Assembly (NCBI RefSeq): GCF_932294415.1
Contig: NC_065539.1
Location: forward strand, 47,716,501-47,780,500
Direction: 5' to 3'
DNA: 64,000 nucleotides
DNA from: Quercus robur
Lineage: Eukaryota > Streptophyta > Magnoliopsida > Fagales > Fagaceae
The notes under the pieces are model-generated. The model did no database searches and was not told where the DNA came from. It worked only from the letters and a program-made list of their open reading frames with translations. The position numbers and the translations under genes are program-made. This document shows, piece after piece, positions 20,764-31,969 of the stretch. The number at the start of each line of letters is the position of its first letter. Positions within the stretch are counted from its first letter, which is position 1.

Positions 20764-22794
20764 AAATGGGAAGCCTCATGCTCATTATTTTTGTCTTGTT
20801 TGAACCTACCCAAGAATGCTTCGATGTGCTCCCCATTAGAAATGAGAGTTAGGGAATCAAGACATATGGACATGGGTTCAATTTGAGAATCTGGTACGAT
20901 GGTGGAATCGACGGGTGCCTCAACGCCCATCCCGAGGGTAACCTGAACCTGTAGGTAAGTGGCATAAAGACCAGTCAAAATGTATGTGTGAACTAAAAAA
21001 AGAAAAAGAAAAAAGTGAAAGACCTATATGCATATACATATATACATATATACACACACATATATAGGAACGTGCGCACCCCAGGAAGCTTTAAAATACT
21101 CACTGAGGCTTTCGCGATCACAAGCTTCATGTTGGTCGCCTCCTCAATAGCATCGACTCCCTTGCTCACATCCAAAGTCCCCTACGCACAGAAAGTCACA
21201 TGGTATGAGTAGAGGCATAAAGTTATTTTTTAAAAAAAAAGAAAAAAAAAGAAAAAAGAAAGGAAGGGGCGAGAAAGAAAGTTTTGTCATAAGGCTTACT
21301 GTGGTTCTAGTTAAACTTTCACTTGTCCCATCATAGCTTTCTTCAGTAAGTGGAATATCCTGAATGAGATGGTGGTGATCCCCTTTAGTAAAAAACAAGA
21401 GAGAGAGATAGAGAGATAGAGTGAGAGAGAAGGAGGAACAAGGGGTGGATTAGAAAAAACTAGAGGAATTGACTTACCAAGGTCATCTCATTACCGGCGC
21501 CCATTGAAGACCTTTGTTCTACGGCGATAAAGGGGGAGGCAGCAGTAATAGGTACTACAACATTCTCACAATCACCCAACAAGTCATCTTTAAATGAATC
21601 TAGGATGTCCACTTTTCCTTTAGAGACCACAGGAGAAGAAGGAACCTAAAAAAAGAAAAAAAAGTGAGAGAGAAAAAAGGGGGGAGTGATGGTAGTCCTG
21701 TAGAGTGATAGATAATATATATATGAATGATAAAATAACCAAAATAATAATAATAATAAAATATATAAATAAATGAAATAATGAGGAAAAGGGAAGGAAG
21801 TGGACGTACCAGGTTGTCAGAAACCTGACTCTAAAAAAAAAAAAGTTGTCAGAAACCTCAGGCCCAAGTAGAGGACGCATTGTGACAGTGCAATTCAAGG
21901 GTGCAAGAGCATTATCTTTCATGGCACGAAGCATCAACACTGTGCAGGGTAAAACCCTTGAGCCCATAGCTACTGAGGAGCGGACTTTTTAGGTAGGAGA
22001 GGAGGAAGGGCAAAGGTGTCGACATAAGTTTCTGGTCTTTCCCTCTTGGTTGGGGGCTTGGCATTCAAGGCCTCACCACGCGCCAAAGGAACAGATACGC
22101 GAGCTTTAGCCATGGATTCATATTTTTTCCAAGGTTTAGGAACTTCGCCTGCGTATGCCACCTAAGCCTTTACCTCATCATGTTAAGCAACAAAACCTAT
22201 TTTCTCTTTTGTAAAACATGTGATCAACCCATGACTAAATTTTATGTGGTGCGACCTATTAATTGGTGCCAAAGGAGGGGGATGAAAAGTGCATTTATTC
22301 CTACCAGCCGTTGTGTAATCATTGAATCTAACAGCTATCTCATTCCAATATCAACAAGCCCTCCGAGTAAGAACCCCAACTCTCGGATTTTCAGGAAGCA
22401 ATGCTAGCAGAGGTGCCTTATTCAAACGAGAACACCTGGTTTGCAGAACGAATGGAGCCACATAATGCTTATGGTCAAGGACCACTGGGTTCTCACTCGG
22501 CACACCCTGATCATACCCAAACTGATGCCTAGCTCTGTGTGGGTTGTATCGTACCCAAGAACCCGAAGGCCCATAAGGAAATAATCAAAGCGGAGTACAA
22601 GCTAACAAAGAACTATATGCACTCATATCAGATTCAACATCTTCATCCAATAACATTGACAAAAAACCATCAGCAATGCTAACATATGGACGCCAGATAA
22701 AGTCAGCCTCCCTATCTATCAACTCGACCCAAGATAGTGAGAGAGACTTAATTCCTATCCACTTAAGAAGTATGGGAGGAGATTCGTAGAATTT

Positions 22795-23560
22795 TTATAA
22801 AAAATTAAGTTGGTTGTTCTTAAGACTTGGTGGATAGCGCTTGCGAACAGCTGTGATGGAATGAGCGTATGCTACGAGAGAAAGAGCACGTTCCCACGCC
22901 CAAACTTGCAGTAATGCCAAGATCAAATGAGTTACCATAGCATAATACAGTGATACCTCCATTTCGGAAGTGTGAAGAGTATCCAAATGATTATACAAGT
23001 TACTTAAGCACATGGCGCTCACAGCGAGAGATTTGCCATGAACCAGCAATAAGCCAGAGGAAACAAGTATGCTTTTATGTAATCAAAGGGGGACTCGGTT
23101 AACACAAAGTGACTCAGCCAATAAACCACGAAAGCAGCATGACAAATAAGGGTTCCCTCAAACTTTTCAAAACACTGAACTCATGTAGCAAATCGAGAGT
23201 GCTTATTACATGGTGGAGCATCACGACCACCATAACCTGTGTACAATTGTTCAATGATACCCTTACTCCCTTCGACTAACACAATCGGCCAAGGCTGCTT
23301 ACAACCCACCAACGACAACAATAAAATTTTCTCTACATCCTCTAAAGTTACAGTAGCCTCACCCCAAGCAAAAAAGAACATGTGGGTTGCTGAGTTCCAC
23401 CTACGAACCAAACGTCGCAACTCGGCAATGTCTTTTTTCATGTTCAGATCATGGGACACCAATACACTACCATAGATTTGAGACCGCTTCAATAAATTCA
23501 CAAACTCAATATCTTGCAATTCCCTATCAACCTAATGGTCAAAATCAACAAAGTGGCCAC
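22795..23560 (-). pseudogene. Plant mobile domain (PMD) region on the reverse strand inside the LTR fossil
   Basis: Read on the minus strand, this has the order of motifs of the aminotransferase-like plant mobile domain. It shows RRWNSATHMFFFAWGEATVT then LEDVEKILLL, a FVVYWLSHFV-like middle and LLQVWAWERALSL near the end. PMD proteins such as MAIN and MAIL1 act in plant nuclei, and the domain is also known as cargo of plant Mutator-like and Ty3/gypsy elements. The flanking minus-strand DNA (about 20800-22160) has further gene-like frames rich in Val, Glu and Ala separated by intron-like gaps. The unit may have been a spliced reverse-strand gene of the element. It is decayed and treated as part of the fossil. 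Confidence 0.7.
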
Positions 23561-24666
23561 ATTCCATACTAAAAATGATAGGAAGGAAGTACCTTTTGGC
23601 GACAAAGTCAGAGTTATGTTATGCCATTTGGTGATGGAAGATTAAACTCATTAGAATCCACAATGTTAGACCTAATCTCCATTTTTTCCTCATTTGGAGT
23701 CATGGGATCGAGCGGCAAAGGAAAGGGGAAAGATGAAGTTGTCGTGACCCATGGATTGTAAAGCGGTCTTAGCGGCGAGTCATTAACCACTGACCCACCA
23801 GACGATGGCGAAGAACCACAACTATCTTTGGTCTATGACCTCTTCGAATTCTTGCTACCACCCTTGGAGCGCGACTGTTTTGAAACAATTCGGCTTTGAT
23901 CATATGATAGGATGATAAGGCAAGACTAGGAAGATAAAAATCAAACCATGGGAAGAGCTGATCTCTTCACTCTCACCCTTGTACTCTTTCTTTCTTGACC
24001 TTCTTCTTGCCTCACTGGTTAGTCACGGTGATAGTAGAATGGAGTGACAAAGTGCCCAACACAGCAAAGTGGAGACCCATTCGGTGGAAAAAATTGAGAA
24101 ATTTGTATCCCTCTTTCTAAGTTGAACCTAATGTTGGTGGGTGCAAACAAGTGGTGTGGGAGGCCACTCTTTTATGTGGGCCTAACCTTGACACGCCTTT
24201 TACCCAAGGTAAAGGTGTGGACCAAAAACAAAAGAAGAGAAGAAACGGCTAGACAAATATTACATACACACATATATAAGACAAAAGTCATAAAGGAGTC
24301 CGACTTTGACACACCTATTACTTGAAGTAAAGAAAAAAAATGAAGACCAAGGAAACAAAAGAAAAGGCATGGACCGAAAAAAAAAAAAGGAAGAAAAAAA
24401 AAAGGGAAAGGAGAGTGAGACAAATATATGTATGTGTATAGGACAATAACAATGATGGCAGCAACAACATGAGATGAGGAAGAGGGATTTTAGAAGAAAA
24501 AAAATGCGTAGGCAATGTACTAGTCCGTGCAACGTATGAAGATTTAATGGGCCATGATATCATCAGGTGTGGGCCTATACTATGATTCATCAAGTATTCG
24601 AAGCTTACGAAAATTCTGTGAAGCTCACACGCATGCCACAAGCGCCACTCGTGCAAGGGGGACTAA

Positions 24667-25695
24667 TGTTAATAGTCATTTTCGCGACAATTTTTATGGT
24701 TTGATAGAATAGCTAAGCTCAATTGCTTAGCAGATCTGATTAATGTATCTTATCAGTATATTTTGCTTTGTTGCATAGCCCAAGCCCATGCAAACTGTTG
24801 GGGAATTAAATAGGAATGATTTGGTGGGTTTGGGTTAGGGTTAGTTCCTATTAGACCCTTTACATGGGCCTAGTTTGTATGTGCCACAAAGTAAGCTAGG
24901 GACACTGGGGGCACTTAGGGCCCTTGAAGGAGATCTAGTGTCAGAAATTTCTACCCTAGATTTGGCTCCATGCTCTGGGTGATTGTACCCCTAATTTTTC
25001 AGCCCAACTTAATTTTCCACACCAAAGCACAACTGACTCTAAGAAAAAGGCTGAACAGCCTAGCCCAATCAGCTACCCAAATGTAGTTTGCCAAGGCTTG
25101 CAAAGGCTAGAGACAGTAGCCATGAAGAGGAAACAACTTTATTTCCAAAATCATGTAAAAAGCAATCAAACATTTCCCTAAACATAAAACATAATACACC
25201 AAGTCATAGAAATAGCATCTGAAAGGTCCAAGGCTTTCCTCCCAACTAAAAAACTGTCACATGCATCTTCTAAAGCTTGATATAAATATTCATCATCAGC
25301 CCATAAGAGGGGAACAACGTTTCCCTAAAAAAAAACCCAAAACTTTGACATAAAAGCCCAATCAACTACCTAGTGTATGGACGATTTGAAGGTCTGTAGG
25401 TGAAAATATTGATACAGGGGAATCCTCCCTCTCTTGCTCGGCACCTCCCTTAATTTCTCCCTCTCGTTGATTGCGGGCTAAAATTTCTGACTTATGAATA
25501 TATAGTTTTTGTGCTTTCTTGTGTTTCATTTTGTGTTGGTTTCTTTTTCTATAAAGCACCATTAGCCTTTGTGTACCTCACATTGTGAATTTTGGGTTTG
25601 GCTCTCCAAATAACAGACGAATATAACGAACCCAAGGGGAGTTTTTGGGCTCATTTCTGCAATCTCGGCCTTTGTCGCAAAAATTACCCCGACAA
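24667..25695 (+). repeat. 3' LTR of the Ty3/gypsy fossil
   Basis: This 1029-bp repeat begins TGTTAATAG and ends CCCCGACA, directly followed by the ATTGT target duplication. A purine-rich tract lies just before it. Confidence 0.9.
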
Positions 25696-25700
25696 TTGTA

Positions 25701-27700
25701 AACAAGTAATCTTTTGATTCAATTACAAGAAGACTTTAAAAGTATTACCTATTACCTATTATTTAAGTATAATAACTATAAAATAACAATCATGCTAAAT
25801 ACACAATCATATCACTAATGACTACTTTGGTAAATTTTTTAAAAACAACTAAAAAATTAAAGAGACCTAGAATCTAGTTTTATTCATGTTGTTCTTGCTT
25901 TTACTCTCATTGCTGATTCTACACTTGTGCAATTAAAGCAATTAAAGTCTGGCAGCTTTTCAGCAGCAATTGCTTAATGGTGATCTTGCCTACATCCATC
26001 ATTGGGTCTTTTATTGGGTGTTTTTTTTGGAGATAGCCCCAACCTCCCAAGATGAGTTTTGACTAAAGTCTTTGATAATCACGAAAAGAATTACACAGTT
26101 AGTTTTATACTAAAACTACAATGTTTCAAATCAAAAATTAAGGACTCCTAAATCGAAAAGCTACGTGGTGATTGTGTGTCTATTTTTAAGTTGCGAAGGA
26201 ATACATCTAGGTTTTGAGAAATAAGTTGTTACAACGATTTTAGATTTAGGGTTTGTGTGTGTTAAATATTAGTTATGATATATATTCCATGTTGAATATG
26301 CTTGAATAGATGTGGAAGAGTAAAGCATAAAATAGGAACACAAGAACATGAGAGTTACGTGGTTCAACCTTATGGCCTACGTTCATGGAGAAAACCTTTA
26401 AAGGATACATCTTTATTATATAAGCATGTAGTACAAAACATGCGTTACAATGAACCATAACATGAGTATATATAGTAGACTAAACCCTAAATTAATAGAT
26501 TTTTAGTACAAATAAGAGACTTGGCTTGCACACAAAGTAGTATTAAGCTTGGACCTATATGCTAATGGGCTAATATATCTCTAAGAGTGGGAGCAATAAA
26601 ATTTTTGGATAAAAAAATCCATATGTATTTCATGGTAGTTTTTGTACTTGTGAAGTATATAGCTTTCACATCTTTGTGTTTCATAAAGAAGGCTTTGCTG
26701 TGACGGCTCTAAGAGTTTTTTTTAGGGTGTTCACTAAGAAATTTAAATTATAAAAAAATTAATAAAGAGACAACTTGAATATATCAAGTTCACCAAAAAA
26801 AAAAAAAAAACACACACACACACACACACACAAATACATGAAATATTACAATTTTTTGTACTAGCAAAGAGGAAAAAAAAAAAATACTAATAAGAGATAA
26901 AGTGGAAATTGAAAATACTGATATGAGAATAATAAAGTGATCACAATAATTTCATAACAAATTTTATGCAACAAGTTGTTATTGGTGGATAAAACATGTA
27001 AATATTGAGCCCAAATTATAATTAATAACTGCTTACCACATAAGATTTATGTATAACATTACTATTATTTTTGTTGAATTCAAATTCTTGTGATCCTCAG
27101 GTCATATTGTTTAACATTTTTATTATGGTGGTCAAAATAAGTTAATCTAATATATAATTTTTTTTTGTAAGTATAAATATACATTTTTTTTCAAGTCATG
27201 GTGGTCATTGAACAGATTAATTTAAACTAATTATTTATATATATTTTTTTCTAAGTATAACTTTTTTTTTTGGCAAGTGAGGATGGTCCTGTGACCACCC
27301 TCACATACAAGTGGAGCCACCACTGACTCTGCGTTTGAGCCATGAGAAAACAGGGGAGCGAAAGATATCAAAGGTTTCGTGTGTTATCTTGTTAAAAAAT
27401 TTAAAAAAAAAATTATGTACTCATCCCAATTAGAAGATAAGTTTTACGTTTAATAATATGATGTATTATTAGTTGTCAAATTTCTTTAATCTTTTAAATT
27501 ATTCAAGTATATTCGCATTTCATTCATAATTTGATCAATATTTGAACTCATCGACCTGAAGTATAGGATTGAATCGATTGATTAGCGTATGACACTTCTA
27601 GTCTTCTACGAACACTTGTGTTTGACACAAGCGTATGACTTAACCCCGAAGTAACCGCCAACGTTTTCTTATTTTGTTTTGGTTTCCTAGTCCTACACGG
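25701..27700. other. AT-rich intergenic DNA with repeat remnants
   Basis: No gene seen. A stretch at about 26258-26520 (GTTACGTGGTTCAACCTTAT and following) has the look of a Copia-type LTR remnant, as a fossil without visible partner. A poly-A plus (CA)n microsatellite lies at about 26795-26832. Segments near 26940-27060 resemble the small repeat at 16770-16900. Confidence 0.4.
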
Positions 27701-27718
27701 ATTCGGTAAGGCTTACAC

Positions 27719-27726
27719 TATAAAAT
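27719..27726 (+). promoter_or_regulatory. TATA box candidate for the PRP31-like gene
   Basis: TATAAAAT lies about 100 bases before the start codon, followed by a pyrimidine-rich leader (about 27760-27800). Spacing fits a plant core promoter. Inference from sequence only. Confidence 0.5.
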
Positions 27727-27825
27727 AAGAGTCGACGAACACAAACTTATTATAATAATTCTCGTTTTCCTTCTTTTTCTTATCTAACACTGTCGCTTCC
27801 TTGAAAACCCTGATTCTGATTCGTC

Positions 27826-29037
27826 ATGGTAATTCTTGAGGACTGCGATGCTTATTTGGAAGATATCAATGAACTTGATGATGATGAACAACAACAACAA
27901 AACTCAAACAACAATTGCGTCTATAACGTCGATGAATCTCTAACTCTTTCCAATTTCTACGTAAAAGGGTTCAAAGATATTACATCCAAAGTCGAAAACC
28001 TCTTCTCTCTTGGATTAGAATTGACAATGGATAATGACCCAGATGCTCAATACCGATTTACAGTGGCCTCTAACAACTTGTTGCTCGAGATTGATAGCCA
28101 AGTCTTTAACCTCTACAATCTTATTCGCGACAAGTATTGCAAGAAATTCCCAGAACTCGAATCTGTAATTCAAGAACCTATCGAATACGCTCAAGTTGTT
28201 AAAAAGATTGGTAACGAAATAGATATCACTGTAATCGATGGCTTAAACTTAGCCCCAGCTATTCTAATGGTAGTTTCTATAACAGCATCAACAACTAGTG
28301 GAAAACCACTTTCGGAACAAGATTTAGCAGACACAATACATGCATGTGATTACGTTCTTGCTCTTGATTCGTCGAAAAAAAGAGTGTTGGACTTGTTAGA
28401 GGCTAGAATGAGATATATTGCACCGAATCTTTCAGCCATTGTTGGTGTCACTGTTGCGGCGAAGCTTATAGTTGCTGTTGGTGGTCTTTCATCACTGGCA
28501 TTTACACCTTCTTGTAATGTTAAGCTTGTTGGTGCTGTTAAAAAAGCAAACATAGGATTCTCAAATGTGAAAACATGTCTGTTAGGTTATCTTGAGGAAA
28601 CTGAGATTTATAGGAGCTTGCGGCCTTCATTGAAGAGGTGCATTGGTGGAATTTTACCTAATAAAGCTGTATTAGCAGCTCGTATGGATTTAACTAAAGG
28701 AGATCCAACGGGGAAGTGGGGAAGGGACACGTTGGATACGATACGTGAGACGATTGAGAAGTTGCAAGAGCCTCCTCCTGCTGCAAGACTAGCCAAACCA
28801 CTCCCAGTTCCTGTTCTTGATTATAGTTCTAAAAAGAAGAAAAGGGGTGGCCAACGACAAAGAAATTCAAAGAAACGTTATGGGATAACCGAGACTAGAA
28901 AGTTGGCTAATAGGGTGCAGTTTGGAGTACCTGAGGAGAGTTATTTAGGTGCTGGATATGGCAAGGGATATGGGATTCTTGGCCAGGTTGGTTTGAAGGT
29001 TCAGAGAAAGCTTCCAGCAAGGAATTGGGTTTGTTAA
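27826..29037 (+). CDS. Intronless PRP31-like U4/U6 snRNP protein
   Basis: PRP31 bridges U4 and U6 snRNPs with U5 in the tri-snRNP and is needed for spliceosome assembly in the nucleus. This frame (403 aa, uninterrupted) shows the family's order: acidic N-terminus, KFPELESVIQEPIEY, VVKKIGNEID (about 125), the Nop domain with APNLSAIVGVTVAAKLI (about 205), GYLEETEIY, ARMDLTKGDPTGKWGRD (about 285), LQEPPPAARLAKPLPVPV, a basic stretch, and RYGITETRKLANRVQFGVPE (about 350). It stops soon after GYGKGYGILGQ, so about 80 C-terminal residues found in typical PRP31 (about 485 aa) are absent, and the N-terminus is diverged. An intronless, shortened, diverged copy fits a retroposed paralogue still under constraint. 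However, I cannot say how many introns the parent has. The start is the first ATG after the TATA box. Confidence 0.85.
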   Translation: MVILEDCDAYLEDINELDDDEQQQQNSNNNCVYNVDESLTLSNFYVKGFKDITSKVENLFSLGLELTMDNDPDAQYRFTVASNNLLLEIDSQVFNLYNLIRDKYCKKFPELESVIQEPIEYAQVVKKIGNEIDITVIDGLNLAPAILMVVSITASTTSGKPLSEQDLADTIHACDYVLALDSSKKRVLDLLEARMRYIAPNLSAIVGVTVAAKLIVAVGGLSSLAFTPSCNVKLVGAVKKANIGFSNVKTCLLGYLEETEIYRSLRPSLKRCIGGILPNKAVLAARMDLTKGDPTGKWGRDTLDTIRETIEKLQEPPPAARLAKPLPVPVLDYSSKKKKRGGQRQRNSKKRYGITETRKLANRVQFGVPEESYLGAGYGKGYGILGQVGLKVQRKLPARNWVC

Positions 29038-29076
29038 TTTATAGGTTCATGCAAGTCGTCTTGGCGTTGGAATTGG

Positions 29077-29625
29077 AAGTACCTTTTCTTAGATAGGATT
29101 TGAGTAAATTTTAGTTCTTTTATATTTGTGTCATTGGGATTTTGGCAGAGATTGTAATTAATTAGTTATAAGGATTGTGTTTGAGATGGTTTTGTTTAAT
29201 GAAAGGCAATTTTCTTCATATTAGAATCAAATCCATTGAAGCTAGTAAAGTTTGATATTACATATTGATCTTGATGATGATGATGTGTGAGTTGATGTAA
29301 TGTTTTTGATAATGTTTGTGAATCTAACTTATGAGCTTTGGAACTGGAAGTACCTACTTTTCTATATTGGATTTGAGTAAATTTTAATGTTTTTATAGTT
29401 GTGTCATTGGGATTTTGCAGAGATGGTACTCCTCGTTAGTTAGTTATAAATGTTGTGTTTGATTTGGTTTCGTTTAAGAAAGACAATTTTCTTCATTAGA
29501 GTCAAATCCATTTGCAGCTAGTTAACTTTGATAAATATTACATCTTGATCTTGATGATGACATGTGAGTTGATTTTATGCTTTTGATAATGTTTGTGAAT
29601 TCCAATTTATGAACTTTGGAACTGG
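29077..29625 (+). repeat. Tandem duplication downstream of the PRP31-like gene
   Basis: Two direct copies of about 271-278 bases (29077-29347 and 29348-29625) each start AAGTACCT and end GAACTGG. They share GATTTGAGTAAATTTTA, GTGTCATTGGGATTTTG and TTGATCTTGATGATGA. They differ at many positions, so the duplication is not recent. It covers the likely 3' UTR of the gene. Confidence 0.85.
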
Positions 29626-30599
29626 TTTCCAATAATTTAGTGCTAGATAGAGAGATTATCAAGTTATAAAAATAATGGAGAACTTCCACACTCATGCCAT
29701 AAGCCTGGTAGTCTCCTTCTTATGCATAAGCTCATGTGGAGCCAATTCCTGAACCAAAAGTTCCTTAATAACATGATTATGAAAAAATTTTAATGATCTT
29801 TTAAGATGTGTATTGCCTTCACTTATAAATTTAGACTTGTTTCCCATGATCATGAAGACATCATGTTTTGGTGATTTTAACTGATAAATTGTTGCAAATT
29901 TTTACTTAAACACTAGTTGATGATGTAATGTTTTGGTTGGGGTTTTCTCTTCGGGAAATAATTTTGAGCGTTGCATGGAACTAAGGTGGTCTTGGATGTA
30001 ATATCAGGCTGTATGTTATGTGGTTGTAGCTGTCTTATTTTTCATTGGCCTTATAAGCGATAAAAATGCTAACTGAGTGGAGAACTTTGTTCATATCAAG
30101 ATACTCTTACTCTTCATAGTATTCCATTTACTCTGTCCTTTCCCTAAAGGAAATCTTAGGCTGTAATCTTGTTTTCCTAGTTGTCCTGCTAGTCTGTTAA
30201 GAGGGTTTAGGTATAAAAATTGATAATTTACCACTTGTTCCAAAAGCTTAATCTATTAAAAAAACCTGGTGAATTTAAGCACATAACCATTATTCTAACA
30301 ATAATGATAAGTTATTGTTTATTGTTGTTGAGATAAGTCTTGTTAAACTGTGTAATGTATTGTCAGTTCTTGCTATCACCTAAGATGTTGAACTCTGCAT
30401 GTTTTTGCTAAGCAACTGCATATCTGAAAAAGAACGAAACAATTGTTCCAACTATTAGTTTTTTTTTGAATTTGAAAAGGAATTAAAAAAAACTGCTATA
30501 CTAATATGCTCTTTGAACTCAAAGATGAGCATGGTAGTTCTATCTGTCAATGTTTTCACTTGATCAAGAAGTGGTGTGGTGACTTTGATATCTTGGTAC
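29626..30599. other. Intergenic DNA
   Basis: No gene seen. A piece at about 30221-30300 (CCACTTGTTCCAAAAGCTTA) resembles a piece in the lipase intron near 34965-35040, so both belong to a dispersed repeat. Confidence 0.4.
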
Positions 30600-31140
30600 T
30601 TGCAGCACAAGAACAACCAAGTCAAGCATATGTGGATATCCAATTGATGCCGATTACATTTGGATTGCTTTGAAAACATATGCAATTTGCATCTAAGGGT
30701 AAAATCATAGAATTGCTGCCATCTCTTTATGGTTCAACTTATTTACAGTTCTACTTTAAGGCTTTTACCAATATCGTTCGTTAGCTGCCTTAACTCATCT
30801 CATATTATTTATATGTTAGTAACATTATAGTTTTCTATCCACAAGTATTTTCCTGGTTACAGTGCTTAATAGAACCAAAACATGGCATTTTGTTTTGATT
30901 TTGAAATGTGCTCTTTAGAGTTTATTATTAGATGTGGCTGTATTTGCTTTTAGAAACATCTTGCAATCTAACTATGCAGACCAAAATGCGCCCTGCCAAA
31001 TATACCATGAAAGCAGATGATGATGCTTTTTTAGGATTGATGAAGTTCTATCTAGCCTCAAGGGAAATGCATCTAATGGCCTCTTGAATGGTATTATTTT
31101 TTCCAAATCAGCACCCCAGAGGGACAAGGATAGCAGATAG
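30600..31140 (+). pseudogene. Decayed GT31 beta-galactosyltransferase gene relic (GALT-like)
   Basis: GALT enzymes add galactose to hydroxyproline of arabinogalactan proteins in the Golgi. Two exon-like pieces remain. The first, after an acceptor at 30605, reads HKNNQV and, in a shifted frame, AYVDIQLMP. This matches the family's HKN then GDIQLMPFVDYY region. The second, after an acceptor ending at 30979, reads PAKYTMKADDDAF, the DDD motif region that binds metal and UDP-sugar. It then shifts by one base into IDEVLSSLKGNASNGLLNG and SAPQRDKDS before a stop. Frameshifts and stops show it is dead. Intron-like spacing shows a genomic, not reverse-transcribed, origin. Other exons are not visible. 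Confidence 0.6.
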
Positions 31141-31969
31141 CACTAAGGCAAACATCTAGTCAGATTTCACTTTTAATTGCTTTATCATTTTTCCATAAAA
31201 ATTTTCTAAAAATAGTTTCTAAACCAATATTCTTAAGTCATCCGTTAGCTTTTCTATAATTGTAATTATACCCTTGATATTTAGGTCAATTGTAAAAAAC
31301 ATCTCCTCAGATTTCAGTTCTTTCTAATAAATTACTAAGGTTTCATATCCACTAATTGGATCACATGATTAACTTTCATTAGTTCTTATGAACATAAAAA
31401 TCATGTGATTCTTGTGAGACCAATAACACGAATCAGTTGGTGAATTTTCTTAATGTAGTCAAGTGATAATCATGTGATTTTTTTTCACCCATAAGAGCTA
31501 ACCAAGGTTATATGCAGAAGAATCTTTGAAGATGATTCCAAATGAGATTCATAATCTAACATTAAAAATCTTGAACCAAAATTTTACAGTTCTGGGTTTC
31601 AAAACCATGACAACACCCAAATCTCATAACTCCAAACTTTTTTGAGAAACTTGAGGTACTAAACAACAAAAAACAAAAGTGTCAAATAAACAGTCATTTG
31701 AAATTTTTAAAAAGATTAAAAAAAATAGTCTTTCTAATATTTTAAAAAATGAAAATATAAAAGCCAAACAAATTAATATGCATAACATTTTAAGAATTTG
31801 CTAGGTAAAAGGGGGAGGCATATATTCAGCATAAAAATATAATAAAAAAAAGGTAAAAGGGGGAGGATGACGGACGAATCATAGCAACTGGTCAAGTAGC
31901 AATTTTATTTAAAGTTGTTAAGACCAAATTTCAAATTTTTTTTTTACCCAAACTCTAAGACCTTGTAAT
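31141..31969. other. AT-rich intergenic DNA
   Basis: No gene seen. Direct short motifs (ATCATGTGATT, three copies at about 31360-31490) are present but look incidental. Confidence 0.4.

Larger units (their letters stand above)
16959..25695 (+). mobile_element. Broken Ty3/gypsy LTR retrotransposon (fossil), 8.7 kb
   Basis: The termini are TGTTAATAG...GACA repeats at 16959-17559 and 24667-25695, flanked by a perfect 5-bp duplication ATTGT (16954-16958 and 25696-25700). A primer-binding-like TGGTGCCTCTGCTGGGGA follows the left LTR and a purine tract (CAAGGGGGAC) precedes the right one. Parts recognised in order: gag-like region (about 17600-18930), protease-like region (about 19250-19560) and gypsy-type reverse transcriptase (about 20050-20770). 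I recognise no RNase H or integrase. A reverse-strand PMD region occupies part of the 3' half. The element is clearly broken, with on the order of ten breaks. The LTRs differ in length and, where alignable, by about 10% (about 50 differences counted by eye over roughly 520 bases), suggesting several million years. A Tat-like lineage is likely but not proven. Confidence 0.9.

Noticed and set aside
24172-24656. Overlapping Phe-rich minus frames
   Set aside because: They come from A/G-rich low-complexity DNA just before the 3' LTR.
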